From Stemphylium vesicarium (taxonomy: Eukaryota; Ascomycota; Dothideomycetes; Pleosporales; Pleosporaceae), in assembly GCA_004380135.1 (NCBI GenBank), contig QXCR01000244.1:1-30618 (forward strand): DNA of 30,618 bases, in the 5' to 3' direction. The notes under the pieces were generated by a model. That model did not search any database. It saw only the letters and a list, made by a program, of their open reading frames with translations, and had not been told where the DNA came from. The position numbers and the translations under genes were made by a program. This document shows, one piece after another, positions 1 through 9,599 of the stretch (the first letter of the stretch is position 1; each line of letters begins with the position of its first letter).

Positions 1-362
1 TCCATGGCGCTGGTCCACTTTGAGATGAGATGGATCTCGTGTCGGTTGATGAAGCGAGTAACCCAGCTCTCGCTGAGCTGCTGATTGGCTACTTCTGACG
101 AGAAATTCCTGATCATCTCTCTCGTAGGAGGTAGGCCTTGCTTAGTGAGCTTAGTAATATATCGTACAAGCTCTAGCTCTTGATGTGGTGCGAGGGACTG
201 TTTGTTGGCTGTATAGTCGGCTCTAGAGCGTGAAACGCCTCGGTGTCTCCGGCTCAACGCACTCCTTGATACGTTGTACTTATTAGCATATTGCTGGTAC
301 ACAATTTTATCTCCAAGCTCTCGCGATTCGATTGCTGCTAACGCTTTGTCAATAGCTGCCAT
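1..362 (-). CDS. pogo/Fot1-like transposase, N-terminal part (runs off the window edge)
   Basis: Reading the minus strand from an ATG at 362 gives 120 uninterrupted codons up to the window edge. The product begins MAAIDKALAAIESRELG, continues with a helix-turn-helix segment containing YNVSRSALSRRHRGVSRSR, and then a CENP-B-type segment with the motif SESWVTRFINRH. This order (Psq-like HTH, then CENPB-type HTH) is the DNA-binding half of fungal pogo/Fot1 transposases of the Tc1/mariner superfamily. The DDE catalytic half would lie to the left, outside the window. The segment aligns well by eye with the decayed copy at 19200-20232 (shared SRRHRGV, QGL, WVTRF), but unlike that copy it has no stops, so this element may be young or intact. 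Family assignment is firm; whether the whole element is active cannot be judged. Confidence 0.85.
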   Translation of the reverse strand, partial: MAAIDKALAAIESRELGDKIVYQQYANKYNVSRSALSRRHRGVSRSRADYTANKQSLAPHQELELVRYITKLTKQGLPPTREMIRNFSSEVANQQLSESWVTRFINRHEIHLISKWTSAM

Positions 363-443
363 ACCGGCTAAGTTATGACGCGTTGAAGTTTGTGGGTATC
401 TCAGTGTTCTTGTGCTCGGCGTGCGCGCTGCGCACGGGCACCT
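363..443 (-). mobile_element. possible 5' end (terminal repeat and leader) of the pogo-like element
   Basis: Upstream of the transposase ATG, a TA dinucleotide at 444-445 is followed on the minus strand by AGGTGCCCGTGCGCAGCGCG. This is GC-rich and partly self-complementary (GTGC/GCAC arms around 415-443). Pogo/Fot1 elements insert at TA and have short leaders, so this is a plausible element terminus. The partner terminal repeat is outside the window, so the boundary is an inference. Confidence 0.3.
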
Positions 444-3052
444 TAAGATACTAAAGTCGCGTAAGAAAAAGCATAGCTCTACTACTTTCAACATGGAGCT
501 CCGTGGGCGCAGAAAAGTCTAGGAGAGTTATTTTAGTCCTATTTTTCGCACAAAAATAAATCATCGTAGCAGACGCGGGCGCGTTGGTTTGCACATTAGG
601 TACAGAGGGAGAGGGTTTTTTTTTGAGTTATTCAAGGTAACTCGATTACGATTCTCGATGCCCACTCTTAGTAATAACAGTAAGCAGCGCGAAACACGAC
701 AATTTCCCCGATAACAGTCCGCTATCAAAGACGCTACTAACAGCCCACGCTCAGTGTCTGTGTGATAGCAACATAACAAGTTGCGTTATACTCGAACCAT
801 TACGACCGAATTAGAAAGCCGATGTCGCGAATATTCTCTAGAGGACAATTTTCTCGAATACGCAGGCAAGCAAGCATGGTGGTGATGCGACGACAGTCTG
901 CGATTGCGAAAAAAGGAAAAAGAGGGTAGAAAGGCCGCATAGGAGGTAACAGCGGCAGAACACTTAGCCAACTCCCTGCGGTCGAGACCAACTACTACCA
1001 CACAAGCCCAAGCCCCCTCCTCCTCCCTCGCCGCACGTGGCGGAAGAAGCGGCAGAGAAAGCGCCTGCACTTGGCAGGAACACGAGCAACACCCCGTTCC
1101 TGACAATCACAATTTGGCCCGTGGCCGCCTGTGCGGTGGCGACGGCGGCGGCGGCGGTGCACGACGACAACGAACCCTAGGGTTGTGTTTCGCGCCCGCC
1201 CGGGATGGGCTGGGCTGCTAGCACACGGATTCACGAATAGATACCCCTGGGACCCAAGGGTTCAGCGGCGGCTTTGCGACTGGGATACCCAAGCGATAGC
1301 ACGCAATGCAATGCAATGCGCATCGGCCCGTCTTATGCCTTTTTATCTGACATCTTTGGAAAGGAGGGAACATGGGAGCCTGGCTGGGAAGAGAGAAAGT
1401 TGCGGCGCAAACGGCGTAAAAACGGCAATGATTTGAGGGTTGCGGCGGCGCTAAGTCTTTTTTTGGCAATTTTTGTCAGCTTGTTTTCATGGCGTCATGG
1501 TGCCATTGGGGTTGATCCGGGACTTGGTAATGGAGCTTTTTCTTTGTATCGCTATCTCGGACAAGTTGCTTGTACGTTGGGGTTTGGGCTTGTGGTTTGG
1601 CGCGAGGGAAAGAGTGGTTTTTTGGGGTGGGAGAGAGGGCCAGGGAGAGAAGGCGCTAGGGACGGATTTGGAAGGACGTGATGGTGGCTAGGCAGGGGGT
1701 TTGTCAACGTGAAACCCTCGTGGTGACATGTCCTTGTTGCTGCGAACACGTACGTAGTAGGGGGTTTGCTGCGCAATTATGCCGGCTTAGTTCTTGTCGT
1801 ACGATTTGAGGCTGATTTTATTTATTTTTATATTCAGGGAGAGATTTTGTGGATGTTTTGCCGACTGGGCGGCTTGGATGTTTGGTAGTGATTGTTGGAG
1901 TGGGACTGGAGTGAGGGAATAGCTTGGATGCTACCTGATGGGAATCGTCCTGGATGATAGAATGAGTTGCTGGCTTGTCTTGTTCTGGAATGCATTATGG
2001 CTAGACGGAGTTTTGTCCTCACGAGTCTTGTTGAAGGTGTACGATAATATCCACGGGATCACTATTGTGCAACAGAATTCTACACATAGTGAATCAAGGG
2101 CGCGATATACACAAAATCAACCCCAAATCGTGTAGGTGCGTTGTCCAAGTCGGACTCTCGATTTCAATTGATCAGAACATGAAGAACTCTGTGCAAATGG
2201 ATTTGCAGCACGGCGCACATTTTCCAAGTCCAGGCAAAGCGTGTCTTCATCGATTTTCCCCAACAGTGCACCATTCTCTAACCAATATGCAACGACACTG
2301 ATACTTTGAGGAATGATGCGAAGAGATATGTTGATGCAGACTTAGGTCTACGACAGGCAATCTACAAAACGTCCTTAGGAATTCGGAAGCTTTCGTGGAT
2401 CTCAACCAGATGTCCGTACTCCCACCGCCCTTCGAGATAGGGAGAAAGGGGAACCAATATATTCGATCCACTTTCTCCACGCTAAACCCCTCAAAAGCTC
2501 CACTCGCGCTTGACTTTCACGTTGAAGCTGTCCATGTCTAAGCACATCGAATCGATGTTGGGTAGATGAAAGATTTATCGAGTTTTCGAATAAACATTTC
2601 AGTCTCGGGCTTGGTGGAACTCAAGCCAAGTTTCCATGTCATTGATTCTTGATCGTAATCAGGCAGCACCTAGCAGAGGAATGCATGTAAGCGAAAGCCT
2701 TAAAGTTTAAAGAGACGGAAATTCCCGTAGATTTTTTAGAGCACGTAAGCACGATGGAGTCAATTGATAACACAGAATTGAAGAATAAGAAGATCTATTA
2801 CAACGGGGGAAGCAAAGAAATATCGCACGGGCTATGGAATGAATTTCGGGAAAATGGGTGACTGCAACGTTTGATCTACGTTGACCGGTAGTTCGCCCAA
2901 CCCATCTAGCCCACTCCAATTTCAACGTCATCCATACTTGATATTTCGCAATAGTCAAGGGTTCGAGATCGTCTCAGCATAAGCACAGCAAATATTTACG
3001 CATTGCAACACAATTGAACAGAACATCAGATAACAGGACACTATTATTGAAA
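444..3052. other. long gene-free stretch
   Basis: I find no supportable gene here. Open frames are short, overlap on both strands and lack recognisable motifs. About 1000-1180 is low-complexity GC-rich sequence (CTCCTCC and GGCGGCGGCGG runs). About 1440-1650 is T/G-rich. No transposase or other relic was recognised by eye, although the stretch lies directly beside the left-edge transposon and is long for such a genome. Confidence 0.5.
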
Positions 3053-3070
3053 CACCCATAGCTATGGGTG
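3053..3070. repeat. perfect 18-bp palindrome
   Basis: CACCCATAGCTATGGGTG is its own reverse complement over all 18 bases. It lies about 140 bp beyond the stop codon of the secreted-protein gene that ends at 3212 on the minus strand, so it could be in that transcript's 3' untranslated region or be a binding site for a dimeric protein. No function can be assigned from sequence alone. Confidence 0.6.
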
Positions 3071-3211
3071 ATGCGCGCTAATTAAAAGCCAAGAGTTTGA
3101 TGCCACACGCACGCACCCCAAAGTGCTCTGCAAACCCGCCCGCCTCCACAGAACCGTGACATTCACCCCTCCACATCACATCCTGATGTGCTTTCGTATG
3201 CGCTCTGACCC

Positions 3212-3979
3212 CTAAAACTCGCCCTCTCCCAAGCACCTTGTGAGAGGGATGGTATCCTTGATGCACAGCTGGATAACGCCGTTGACCCATGCAAGGTCGC
3301 CGTACTGCTTTGACTCGAACGAGTCGGCCTGGTAATGAGAGAGGGAGCCGTCTCCTCCAATGGAGCCGGACCAGATGTCTCCCTGAGCGCGGTTGGTCCA
3401 TGCGTTGGTGACGAAGCAGCCATACTTGTCGGTGGGTACATCGGCCATCAGGGTTTGGTCCTGGGTGTTGGTTGTCGTCCATGTCTCGGTGTAGTCAATG
3501 GTCATGGTAGCAGTGAGGAAATCGGCAGCGACAGCCATCGAGGTCGAAGTACCAACGGCGATGCTGTTAGCGATGGAGTAGCCTTGGGCCACGGAGATCC
3601 TGGTACCAGAGCCGGGTCCGCCTTTGACGATGGCGCTCATTTGGACGTCCCAGCCGAGGAAACGGCTGCCCTCGCCTGGGATGACGAGTTCTGTGGCACG
3701 CTTCTGTACACGACCGTTGCCTTGCAGGGCTTGCAGAGTCTCGTTTCCAGAGTAGGTGATGAGGTTGGCGTCGAGGTAGGATGGCTTGGGAGGTACTACT
3801 CCCGCCTTGATGTCGGCGTTGAGAGCCTCGAACTCGGAGCGCTTCATGACCTTCATGCGACCGTTGCCGTGGAGAACGACATCGTCTTGAGTGATCTTGA
3901 TGGCGGCTTTGGAGGGAGCAGGAGCTGCCGCAACCATGGCGGCGCTGGCAGCGAGGGCAAGGGCTGAGGCGAAATGCAT
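3212..3979 (-). CDS. secreted effector-like protein of unknown function (255 aa)
   Basis: This is a single-exon gene of 255 aa. Residues 1-19 form a typical signal peptide (MHFASALALAASAAMVAAA, followed by PAPSKA), so the product should enter the secretory pathway. A dibasic KR at residues 93-94 (GNGRVQKR, then ATELV) is a likely Kex2-type processing site, separating a propeptide of about 74 residues from a mature domain of about 160. The mature part is rich in Ser, Thr and Gly, has no membrane segment, and carries three cysteines (GCFV, LCIKD, RCLG) near the C terminus. From memory it resembles ascomycete proteins annotated as celp0028-like effectors; this was not searched. The ATG at 3979 is chosen because the signal peptide starts there. 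The gene is divergent from the cysteine-rich protein at 4857. No enzyme motif was recognised. Confidence 0.8.
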   Translation of the reverse strand: MHFASALALAASAAMVAAAPAPSKAAIKITQDDVVLHGNGRMKVMKRSEFEALNADIKAGVVPPKPSYLDANLITYSGNETLQALQGNGRVQKRATELVIPGEGSRFLGWDVQMSAIVKGGPGSGTRISVAQGYSIANSIAVGTSTSMAVAADFLTATMTIDYTETWTTTNTQDQTLMADVPTDKYGCFVTNAWTNRAQGDIWSGSIGGDGSLSHYQADSFESKQYGDLAWVNGVIQLCIKDTIPLTRCLGEGEF

Positions 3980-4856
3980 CGTAGCGAAAGAAGGATGATA
4001 ACGAATGTGTTAACTTGTCAAGAGAGGATGTTCTGTTGATGTTGCAGAGCCCGATGAGGTGATAGAGACTTTGGAATGCGGAGGGCATACGATACTTATG
4101 CTGGAGTTGAATGACAACCAAACCATGACATTGGACCAGTATGACCTACTTGAGTACCGATCTGCACCGTCGGCCTTGGTGTGTCGACATATTTGCAGTA
4201 ACATGGCGGTATTCGGTGCGAACATTTGACGAAGGATTGGGTATTGTGGGGTATTACAATCGAAGGATCAAGCCACTATGCGTCGCTAACACGTAAAAAG
4301 TGTCTTCGGTGATTTACTGTTTCGCTTTGTCAACAACGTGACTAGGCCTCGACGCCACTTCCCTGGCCCGACGTTCTCCGATTGGGGTTGTGCGGGAACA
4401 CGAGCTCGCCTTGCATTTTCGGCCCGAAGCGCATGACATACACAAGCGTTCCGGCTACCCGGCGTTGTATACACCCATGACGTGCTAGTCTTCGTAAATG
4501 TCACCCCAGACTACTTTGCTAGGAAACGCGTTCGGGCTACCTACCACCCACCCGATGATCTTGTCTGTATTCCCTGAAGGATTCTTGATACACTGCTTTT
4601 AAGCAATTTTAATCGCTGTGACATTCGCCACAATTTCACCGAGATGGCCAGAGGTTGCCTTGGCATGCCGTCACACGTGTAGACGGCGATAGTAGCAGTA
4701 GGAAAGGAGGTTCCATCTTGGTGAGCGTCTTTGCCTATTTATCTCGCCTCCGCACTTCACGTTAGAGCACCACCAAGCCTCCATTCGTTCAGCTTACCTC
4801 CTAATCACCACGACATTTACTCGTTTTCACAAACGTAACCTCTTCACACCGCAACC
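3980..4856. promoter_or_regulatory. shared upstream region of two divergent secreted-protein genes
   Basis: This 877-bp interval separates the start codons of the two divergent secreted-protein genes and holds no credible gene. On the right side, TATTTAT at 4736-4742 lies about 115 bp before the 4857 start and is followed by a C/T-rich leader (ACCTC, CACC, CAACC), as is common for strongly expressed fungal genes. A bidirectional promoter is an inference from arrangement only. Confidence 0.4.
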
Positions 4857-5227
4857 ATGCACTTCTCCACCGCCCTCCCTGCTCTCGTCGTCTTGTTGAG
4901 CTCTTTCGTCGCTGCCGACCTCCACTTTGCCGGTATCTGCGTCGACGAGGCTGGCGGACAACAAGTCTACAACGCTGGTGCTACTAAAAAAGCGTGCGAT
5001 GCGTACCTGAACCGGAACACTGGTGACAAGCAATGGGACCAATGCCCCGACTGCGTTGTGGTAAGTACTCGAGAGAACGGATTGCAAAGTACTGTTAGAG
5101 TTGACTGGCAATACAGAAAAACATTGGCAACCTGAACGTTTGCCATTCGGAGGGATGGCACATTGGTGGTGACGAGCTGAACTACTACTGCAAGCAGAAC
5201 AGTGCGCGCGGCTCATTGGCTAGCTAG
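4857..5227 (+). CDS. small secreted cysteine-rich protein (104 aa, one intron)
   Basis: Exon 1 is 4857-5060 (68 codons). A 56-bp intron at 5061-5116 starts GTAAGT and ends ATACAG, and exon 2 is 5117-5227. Splicing joins ...CPDCVV to KNIGNLNVCH in phase 0; without splicing the frame ends soon after the intron. The product has a signal peptide (MHFSTALPALVVLLSSFVAA, then DLHFAG) and a mature part of about 84 residues with six cysteines at 28, 47, 63, 66, 77 and 93, enough for three disulfides, including a CPDC pair. The C-terminal part contains GWHIGGDELNYYCK. Small size, secretion signal and even cysteine number are typical of candidate effectors or apoplastic proteins. I do not recognise a named family. 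Confidence 0.85.
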
Positions 5228-5765
5228 ATTGCTGAATTGGTTAGCTGGGGTTAGTGGAGACGAGACGGTGTCGGTTGAGGATCAAGCAAACTTCCCTTTC
5301 ACCACATGTAATACACTACGAGGGTTGTGGCTCTCTGCAGCGATTTGGAGGCGCTAGATGGGCGTTGAGATGCAAGAAGATTGGAATATAATCAGTCATA
5401 CTCGCAAATACTCGTGTTCAACAGCTGTGATTGATGCCAATCTGATAGACGGTGAGAGCTTTGGGCGTTGCGAGGATCGTTTGTCATAGCTCTCGCATCC
5501 TTTAAGCGCTGGAATCCGTGCTTCTGGGGCAGTTAGGGCACTAGCGTGTTCCGTGTTCGCGAGCACCTCGATGATCACGCGGATGCGAATGTGCGCTGTG
5601 GTACCCGTGCTCAACACCAACGCCAGGACCCGCAACAACTGAGCTGGCAAAATCCTGCTCAACAGCGTTGTTGAATTCTCCACTTAGGATAGCACTCACC
5701 CCTCTAATTTGGAAACGAAGCGATCGTTATCAGTGGAGGAAATCGGAAACTTCTTCATTCTTTCC
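5228..5765. other. intergenic, no gene seen
   Basis: This is the shared 3' side of the cysteine-rich protein gene and the convergent GST-like gene. Frames of up to about 95 codons exist on the minus strand but show no motif, signal peptide or family resemblance. It is probably the two 3' untranslated regions and spacer. Confidence 0.5.
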
Positions 5766-6812
5766 CTAGATCCTTGATTTTGGCGCGCTCTTGCTAATGG
5801 TAAAATTCCAGCGAGGGAAGTGCAGGTACATGCCTTTGCTGTTGAGAATGATGACTTCCTGCGTGGTGAGACCGATCAAGCTCCCTGCGCTCTTCCCCAT
5901 CTGGCCATAGTCGGCGGGAAAGACTTCAACCTCATCGCCATACTTGAGCGTAAGCGGGCCGTTGTCCAAGAAACCCACCTTTTCTGGCATCGAGGTCGTA
6001 TTCAAAGTACGGTCCAGCAGAGCGTTTCCGTTTAGCGGGGTTGGCCTCGGGATTTGCTTCCTCTTTCTCTCTAACTCGGACACGAACCTCTCGACCCATG
6101 AGAATACCTTTGGGTATTTTTCCGCGTTGAAATCCTGAGCTGGTAGACTGCCCTTCATCATCGGGTCCATCATTAGCCACTTGAATGGCCATACCGCATC
6201 TAAATCGGCCAGGGAGGGTTCCTTCGTTCCCAATATCCAGTCTCGACCGTCGGCGAGAAAAGTAGTCTCTAGCAGATCATAGGCCTGCTGTAGATGCTGT
6301 GCGCCGTCCGGTCGGCCAGCCTCCATGCTATCGGGAGTCAGTCTCCTTCCCGTTAGCTTCTGGCGGTCGTCCACGAATGCTTTGTTTGACAGGAAGCTTC
6401 CATCCTGCCAGTACGGCATCATCTTCACCGCGTTGAAGAAGACACCGCCATCCACAGTCCAGCTTTCAAAAAGCTTCCTAATGCCAGCTTCCACGGGCGT
6501 CGAGGGAGCTAGCCCGCTTCCGGGATACAGTGTCTCGAGCTTGGAGATGATTAAACGAGAGTCGCAGTAGACGTCTTTTCCCATCGCCAAGAGCGGGATC
6601 TTACGGTAGCCGGTTCCAATAAAGTCGAGATCTGGGCGGGGCATAAACGGAGGCTGAATCTAGGAAGCTATGAGTAGGACTGGGACAAGTAAGTGCTGGG
6701 CACATACGCTCTCATCGTACGGGATCCCACGAAGCCATAAATACCACAAAACTCGATGCGAGAAGATCGAACCCTCGTAATGGAATACGATCGGCTTTTC
6801 TGTGGGCGCCAT
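5766..6812 (-). CDS. glutathione S-transferase-like protein with C-terminal extension (332 aa, one intron)
   Basis: Exon 1 runs 6812-6708 (35 codons, MAPTEKPIVFHYEGSIFSHR...). The intron is 6707-6660 (48 bp, GTATGT...CTAG). Exon 2 runs 6659-5766. The join gives YDES-IQPPFMPRPDL, matching the conserved core of a fungal GST-like family where a thioredoxin-fold N-terminal domain (about residues 6-90, with IPLL, then DVYCDSRLI) is followed by an all-helical middle domain (WILGTKEPSLADLDAVWPF) and an extra C-terminal domain (from about 245). Starting at the internal Met of exon 2 would remove a third of the thioredoxin fold, so 6812 is preferred. The likely role is cytosolic glutathione conjugation or a related detoxification reaction; substrate unknown. 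It is divergent from a second GST gene at 7670. Confidence 0.85.
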
Positions 6813-7669
6813 CTTTTGCTATGGGGTTCTCCGCAGTGGAAACGACGAATTCTATCGCAGTGGATGGGAAACAAGCGGTTTTATCCAGAGTAATGCGGGA
6901 GGGCCCGTCTATCAGTGTTTCCACCACCCCACTTCATGACGTCGGGACTGTTCGGGCTTGACATGTGCGGGCCTATCATGCGATCGAGGTTGATCATGGT
7001 CCATCGGTGTTGTTGCGGAATCAGGCAGAGCGAAGATAGTGTCCGAAGGTTGTCGGCAGAAGGACCAGTGTGGGTGGTGCCTCGGCACACGATACACGTG
7101 GAGGGCCAGCTAGGATTGAGGGTGACGCAGGGATTAGCCGAACAATTTCTGATTGGCTGATTTACAGTAAGCATGCACGTAATTCGCATACTGGACTGCA
7201 AAGTCGATTGCAGAATCCTTTCGCATTCGTCGGCTCCAAATCCGCGGTTGTGTGATGCGTCATTGGGGTCTCGGCGCTTACCCTCCGCAGCTTGGAGTGA
7301 TCGCGTTTTGGCTGGCTCATGTATTAACGCCAGCATGATGTCGCAGCCCGGCGCAGTGTCTTCTATCCAGATTTCTTCAAAAATATTCCGGAGAATTGCA
7401 TTCCATAAATACTGATATCATTTTGAGACTAATATAGGACACTCTTTACCACCTTAGATTGATGAACGATGATTGGACGAGTATATCCATAAGCTTGCAT
7501 CAGCTACATCCTTCCCCGCTGGGATCTACCCGCTGGGATCTACCCCGCTGGGCAGAATACGCCCTATATGACACCACAACTACTTGTAGTCCAATCCATC
7601 AATATCCCAGACTTCGCGGCGTGTTGCCCGCTCCATGAACATCCACCTTCGCCATCTTATCTTTACGTT
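6813..7669. promoter_or_regulatory. shared upstream region of two divergent GST-like genes
   Basis: This 857-bp interval lies between the start codons of the two GST-like genes and contains no credible gene. It includes a short direct repeat at 7515-7552 about 120 bp before the right-hand start. Co-regulation from this interval is possible but is inferred only from the head-to-head arrangement and matching product type. Confidence 0.35.
7515..7552. repeat. short tandem repeat, 14-bp unit
   Basis: Two perfect adjacent copies of CCCGCTGGGATCTA (7515-7528 and 7529-7542) are followed by a partial third copy, CCCCGCTGGG, to 7552. It sits in the upstream region of the GST gene that starts at 7670. 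It could be replication slippage or a repeated protein-binding site. Confidence 0.8.
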
Positions 7670-8375
7670 ATGCCACCAATCACGCTTTGGTTTCTGCAAG
7701 CATCGCGATGTATTCGAACCGCCTGGCTACTAGAAGAGCTGGGACTGGAATACGATGTCAAATTTTCGGAGAGAGTGAATCAGAAAGCGCCCGAAGATTT
7801 CAAGATTGCGTCTGGAAACCCACTTGGAAAGTTCCCCACAATCCAAGATGGCACTCTGACGGTCTATGAGAGTGGCGCTATTAGCGAGTATGCCAGATGC
7901 TGCGACACAGCCGGCGCGAAAGCTGACGTGCGACAGCTACCTTTGCGAAACTTATGACAAGGAAGGCCGGCTGTTGCCGCACGAACCTCTAGAGCGCGTC
8001 AAAGTTCGTCAATGGGTGCATGCTGCCGAAGCAACTTTCGGACTTCACGCCCTCGCCATCTTGTACGCGCGATGGAATATCCCCAAAGACGCACCAGGGG
8101 GAGTTCTTGAGGCAGCTGAGAAGGGAATGTCGGCTAATGTGCAAAACGACCTGTCGTGGCTTGAAACCGAACTCTCACTTTCTCCGGGTAAATTCCTCTG
8201 TGGCGACCACGTCACGGCTGCGGATATCATGGTGCAGTTCGTCGCAGACTTTATAATAGGGAGGGATCTGGGAATGCAGGGGAAAGAGTACCCGAATATC
8301 AACAAGTGGGTGGAACTTTGCAGAGAGACTGAGAGTTATAAGCGTGCTGTGGAGAAGACTGGACACAAGTTGTAG
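7670..8375 (+). CDS. glutathione S-transferase (218 aa, one intron)
   Basis: Exon 1 is 7670-7887, the intron is 7888-7936 (49 bp, GTATGC...GACAG, with GCTGAC as a likely branch site), and exon 2 is 7937-8375. Splicing rejoins ESGAISD to YLCETYDKEGRLLP, the expected end of the thioredoxin-like N-terminal domain. Residues 1-80 form that domain, with LWFLQASRCIRTAWLLEELG (Ser near residue 12 as the likely glutathione-activating position), NPLGKFP with its conserved proline, and the glutathione-contacting ES pair in TVYESGAI. The rest is the helical C-terminal domain, with FLCGDHVTAADIMVQF as the N-capping/Asp motif. The size is usual for cytosolic fungal GSTs. An in-frame ATG at 7568 would add 34 residues ahead of the domain, so 7670 is chosen. 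Substrate unknown. Confidence 0.9.
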
Positions 8376-9599
8376 GAATGTAGGTGTTTGCGCAGGGCAA
8401 TGCATTCAAGTCTCCCGTGATGATAAACTTGTGGAAGCCAGCGATCTTTCCTCCTCAGGAGTGCCTTCGTCCAGCTGGCAGGGAATCCTGTCGTAGTCGC
8501 GTTGTAGCCTATACTCGCCATTCTGGGTAGGTTGCAGCGGTTACAAACCTCCGCTAACATGATGCAACGACCATAGGCCACTTTGATCGTGAATTCAGTT
8601 CAATATCGAACTCTCCTATTGAGAGTCGCACATGCGATATCATGACGCCACTTGAGACTCTCGAAATCACGTTACTTTCACGTGTATCGCACCAGCTTCC
8701 ACCAGCCCACCAACGCGACGCCACTAGGCACGGCCACCGGGGCTCTCGCAGCCTCTCCAAGCTACTCCACACCTAATTCCTCCACATCACACCTTAATAC
8801 GTAATACCTGCACCGCAAAGGTACCGCATTTTGCTTCTCCAGCGAGACCGTCCACTGTGATGCGCCTCTTCCCCACCCCAGGCCCGCTCAACTACTACTG
8901 CGTCTATTCCAGCCCGGAGGGCCCGCTCGACGTAGTCTTCACCATCAGCCAACAAGTCGCCTCAAGTTCGTTCGCCAAGAAGGGCAAATACGTCTCGCTG
9001 TTCGAGGTCGTCGCTCCAACCCAACAGAAGCGCGCGTCCGCAAAAGACACTCTGCAATCCGGCCTTCGCTTCCTCATCACTTAGCCTCGCAGCACCCCTA
9101 CCGGCCTCCGAGAAGCACATCGCCGCAATCGCAATTGCTCATCGTCGAAGATCACATCTATTTCACGCCTTGTGCAGTGGCCGAAATGACAGAGCAGCAG
9201 ATTCATTTGGATCGCACTCGGTGCAGCTAAGCTAGGCCAATGCTGCAGCTATCTACAAAGGAACCCTGGCTCTGACCGCCAACACAAAAATCCACATCTC
9301 AATCTATGAGGACTTTCTCGTGCTTGTTCTTGCCTGGAATTCCCTCAATCTGGCCGAGCCCCATACGTTGGCCGACGTGCGCTGGTGGGGCCTTGAAGTT
9401 GCCTTTACAGTACCCACTGAAATGAATTTTCCAGGTAGATGCGTCGGAGGAAAGGTAGCCCAAACTATAATTGAGACACCACCTCTCCGCGCCGACCTGG
9501 ATAGTCTTGACTGCTCCCATGAGGCCTGGAGCAGGCCGGAATTCCTTCAGCAAGTAGCTTCACCATGCCTACGATGTACGTTGTGGCAATCTCGCGACC
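8376..9599. other. gene-poor stretch with only weak open frames
   Basis: No confident gene was found. On the plus strand 8860-9084 encodes 74 codons beginning MRLFPTPGPLNYYCVYSS, and on the minus strand 9553-9299 encodes 84 codons with STWKIHFSGYCKGNFKAPP. Both look somewhat protein-like, but neither has a recognised motif, signal peptide or clear splice partner. Because the next region to the right holds a decayed gene, these may be relic exons rather than functional ones. Confidence 0.4.

Noticed and set aside
786..1691. Several overlapping frames of 60-135 codons on both strands
   Set aside because: They have biased composition from low-complexity DNA, no motifs and no consistent strand; taken as non-coding.
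3335..3967. 210-codon open frame on the plus strand
   Set aside because: It is antisense to the secreted-protein gene, has no signal or motif, and arises from that gene's codon bias.
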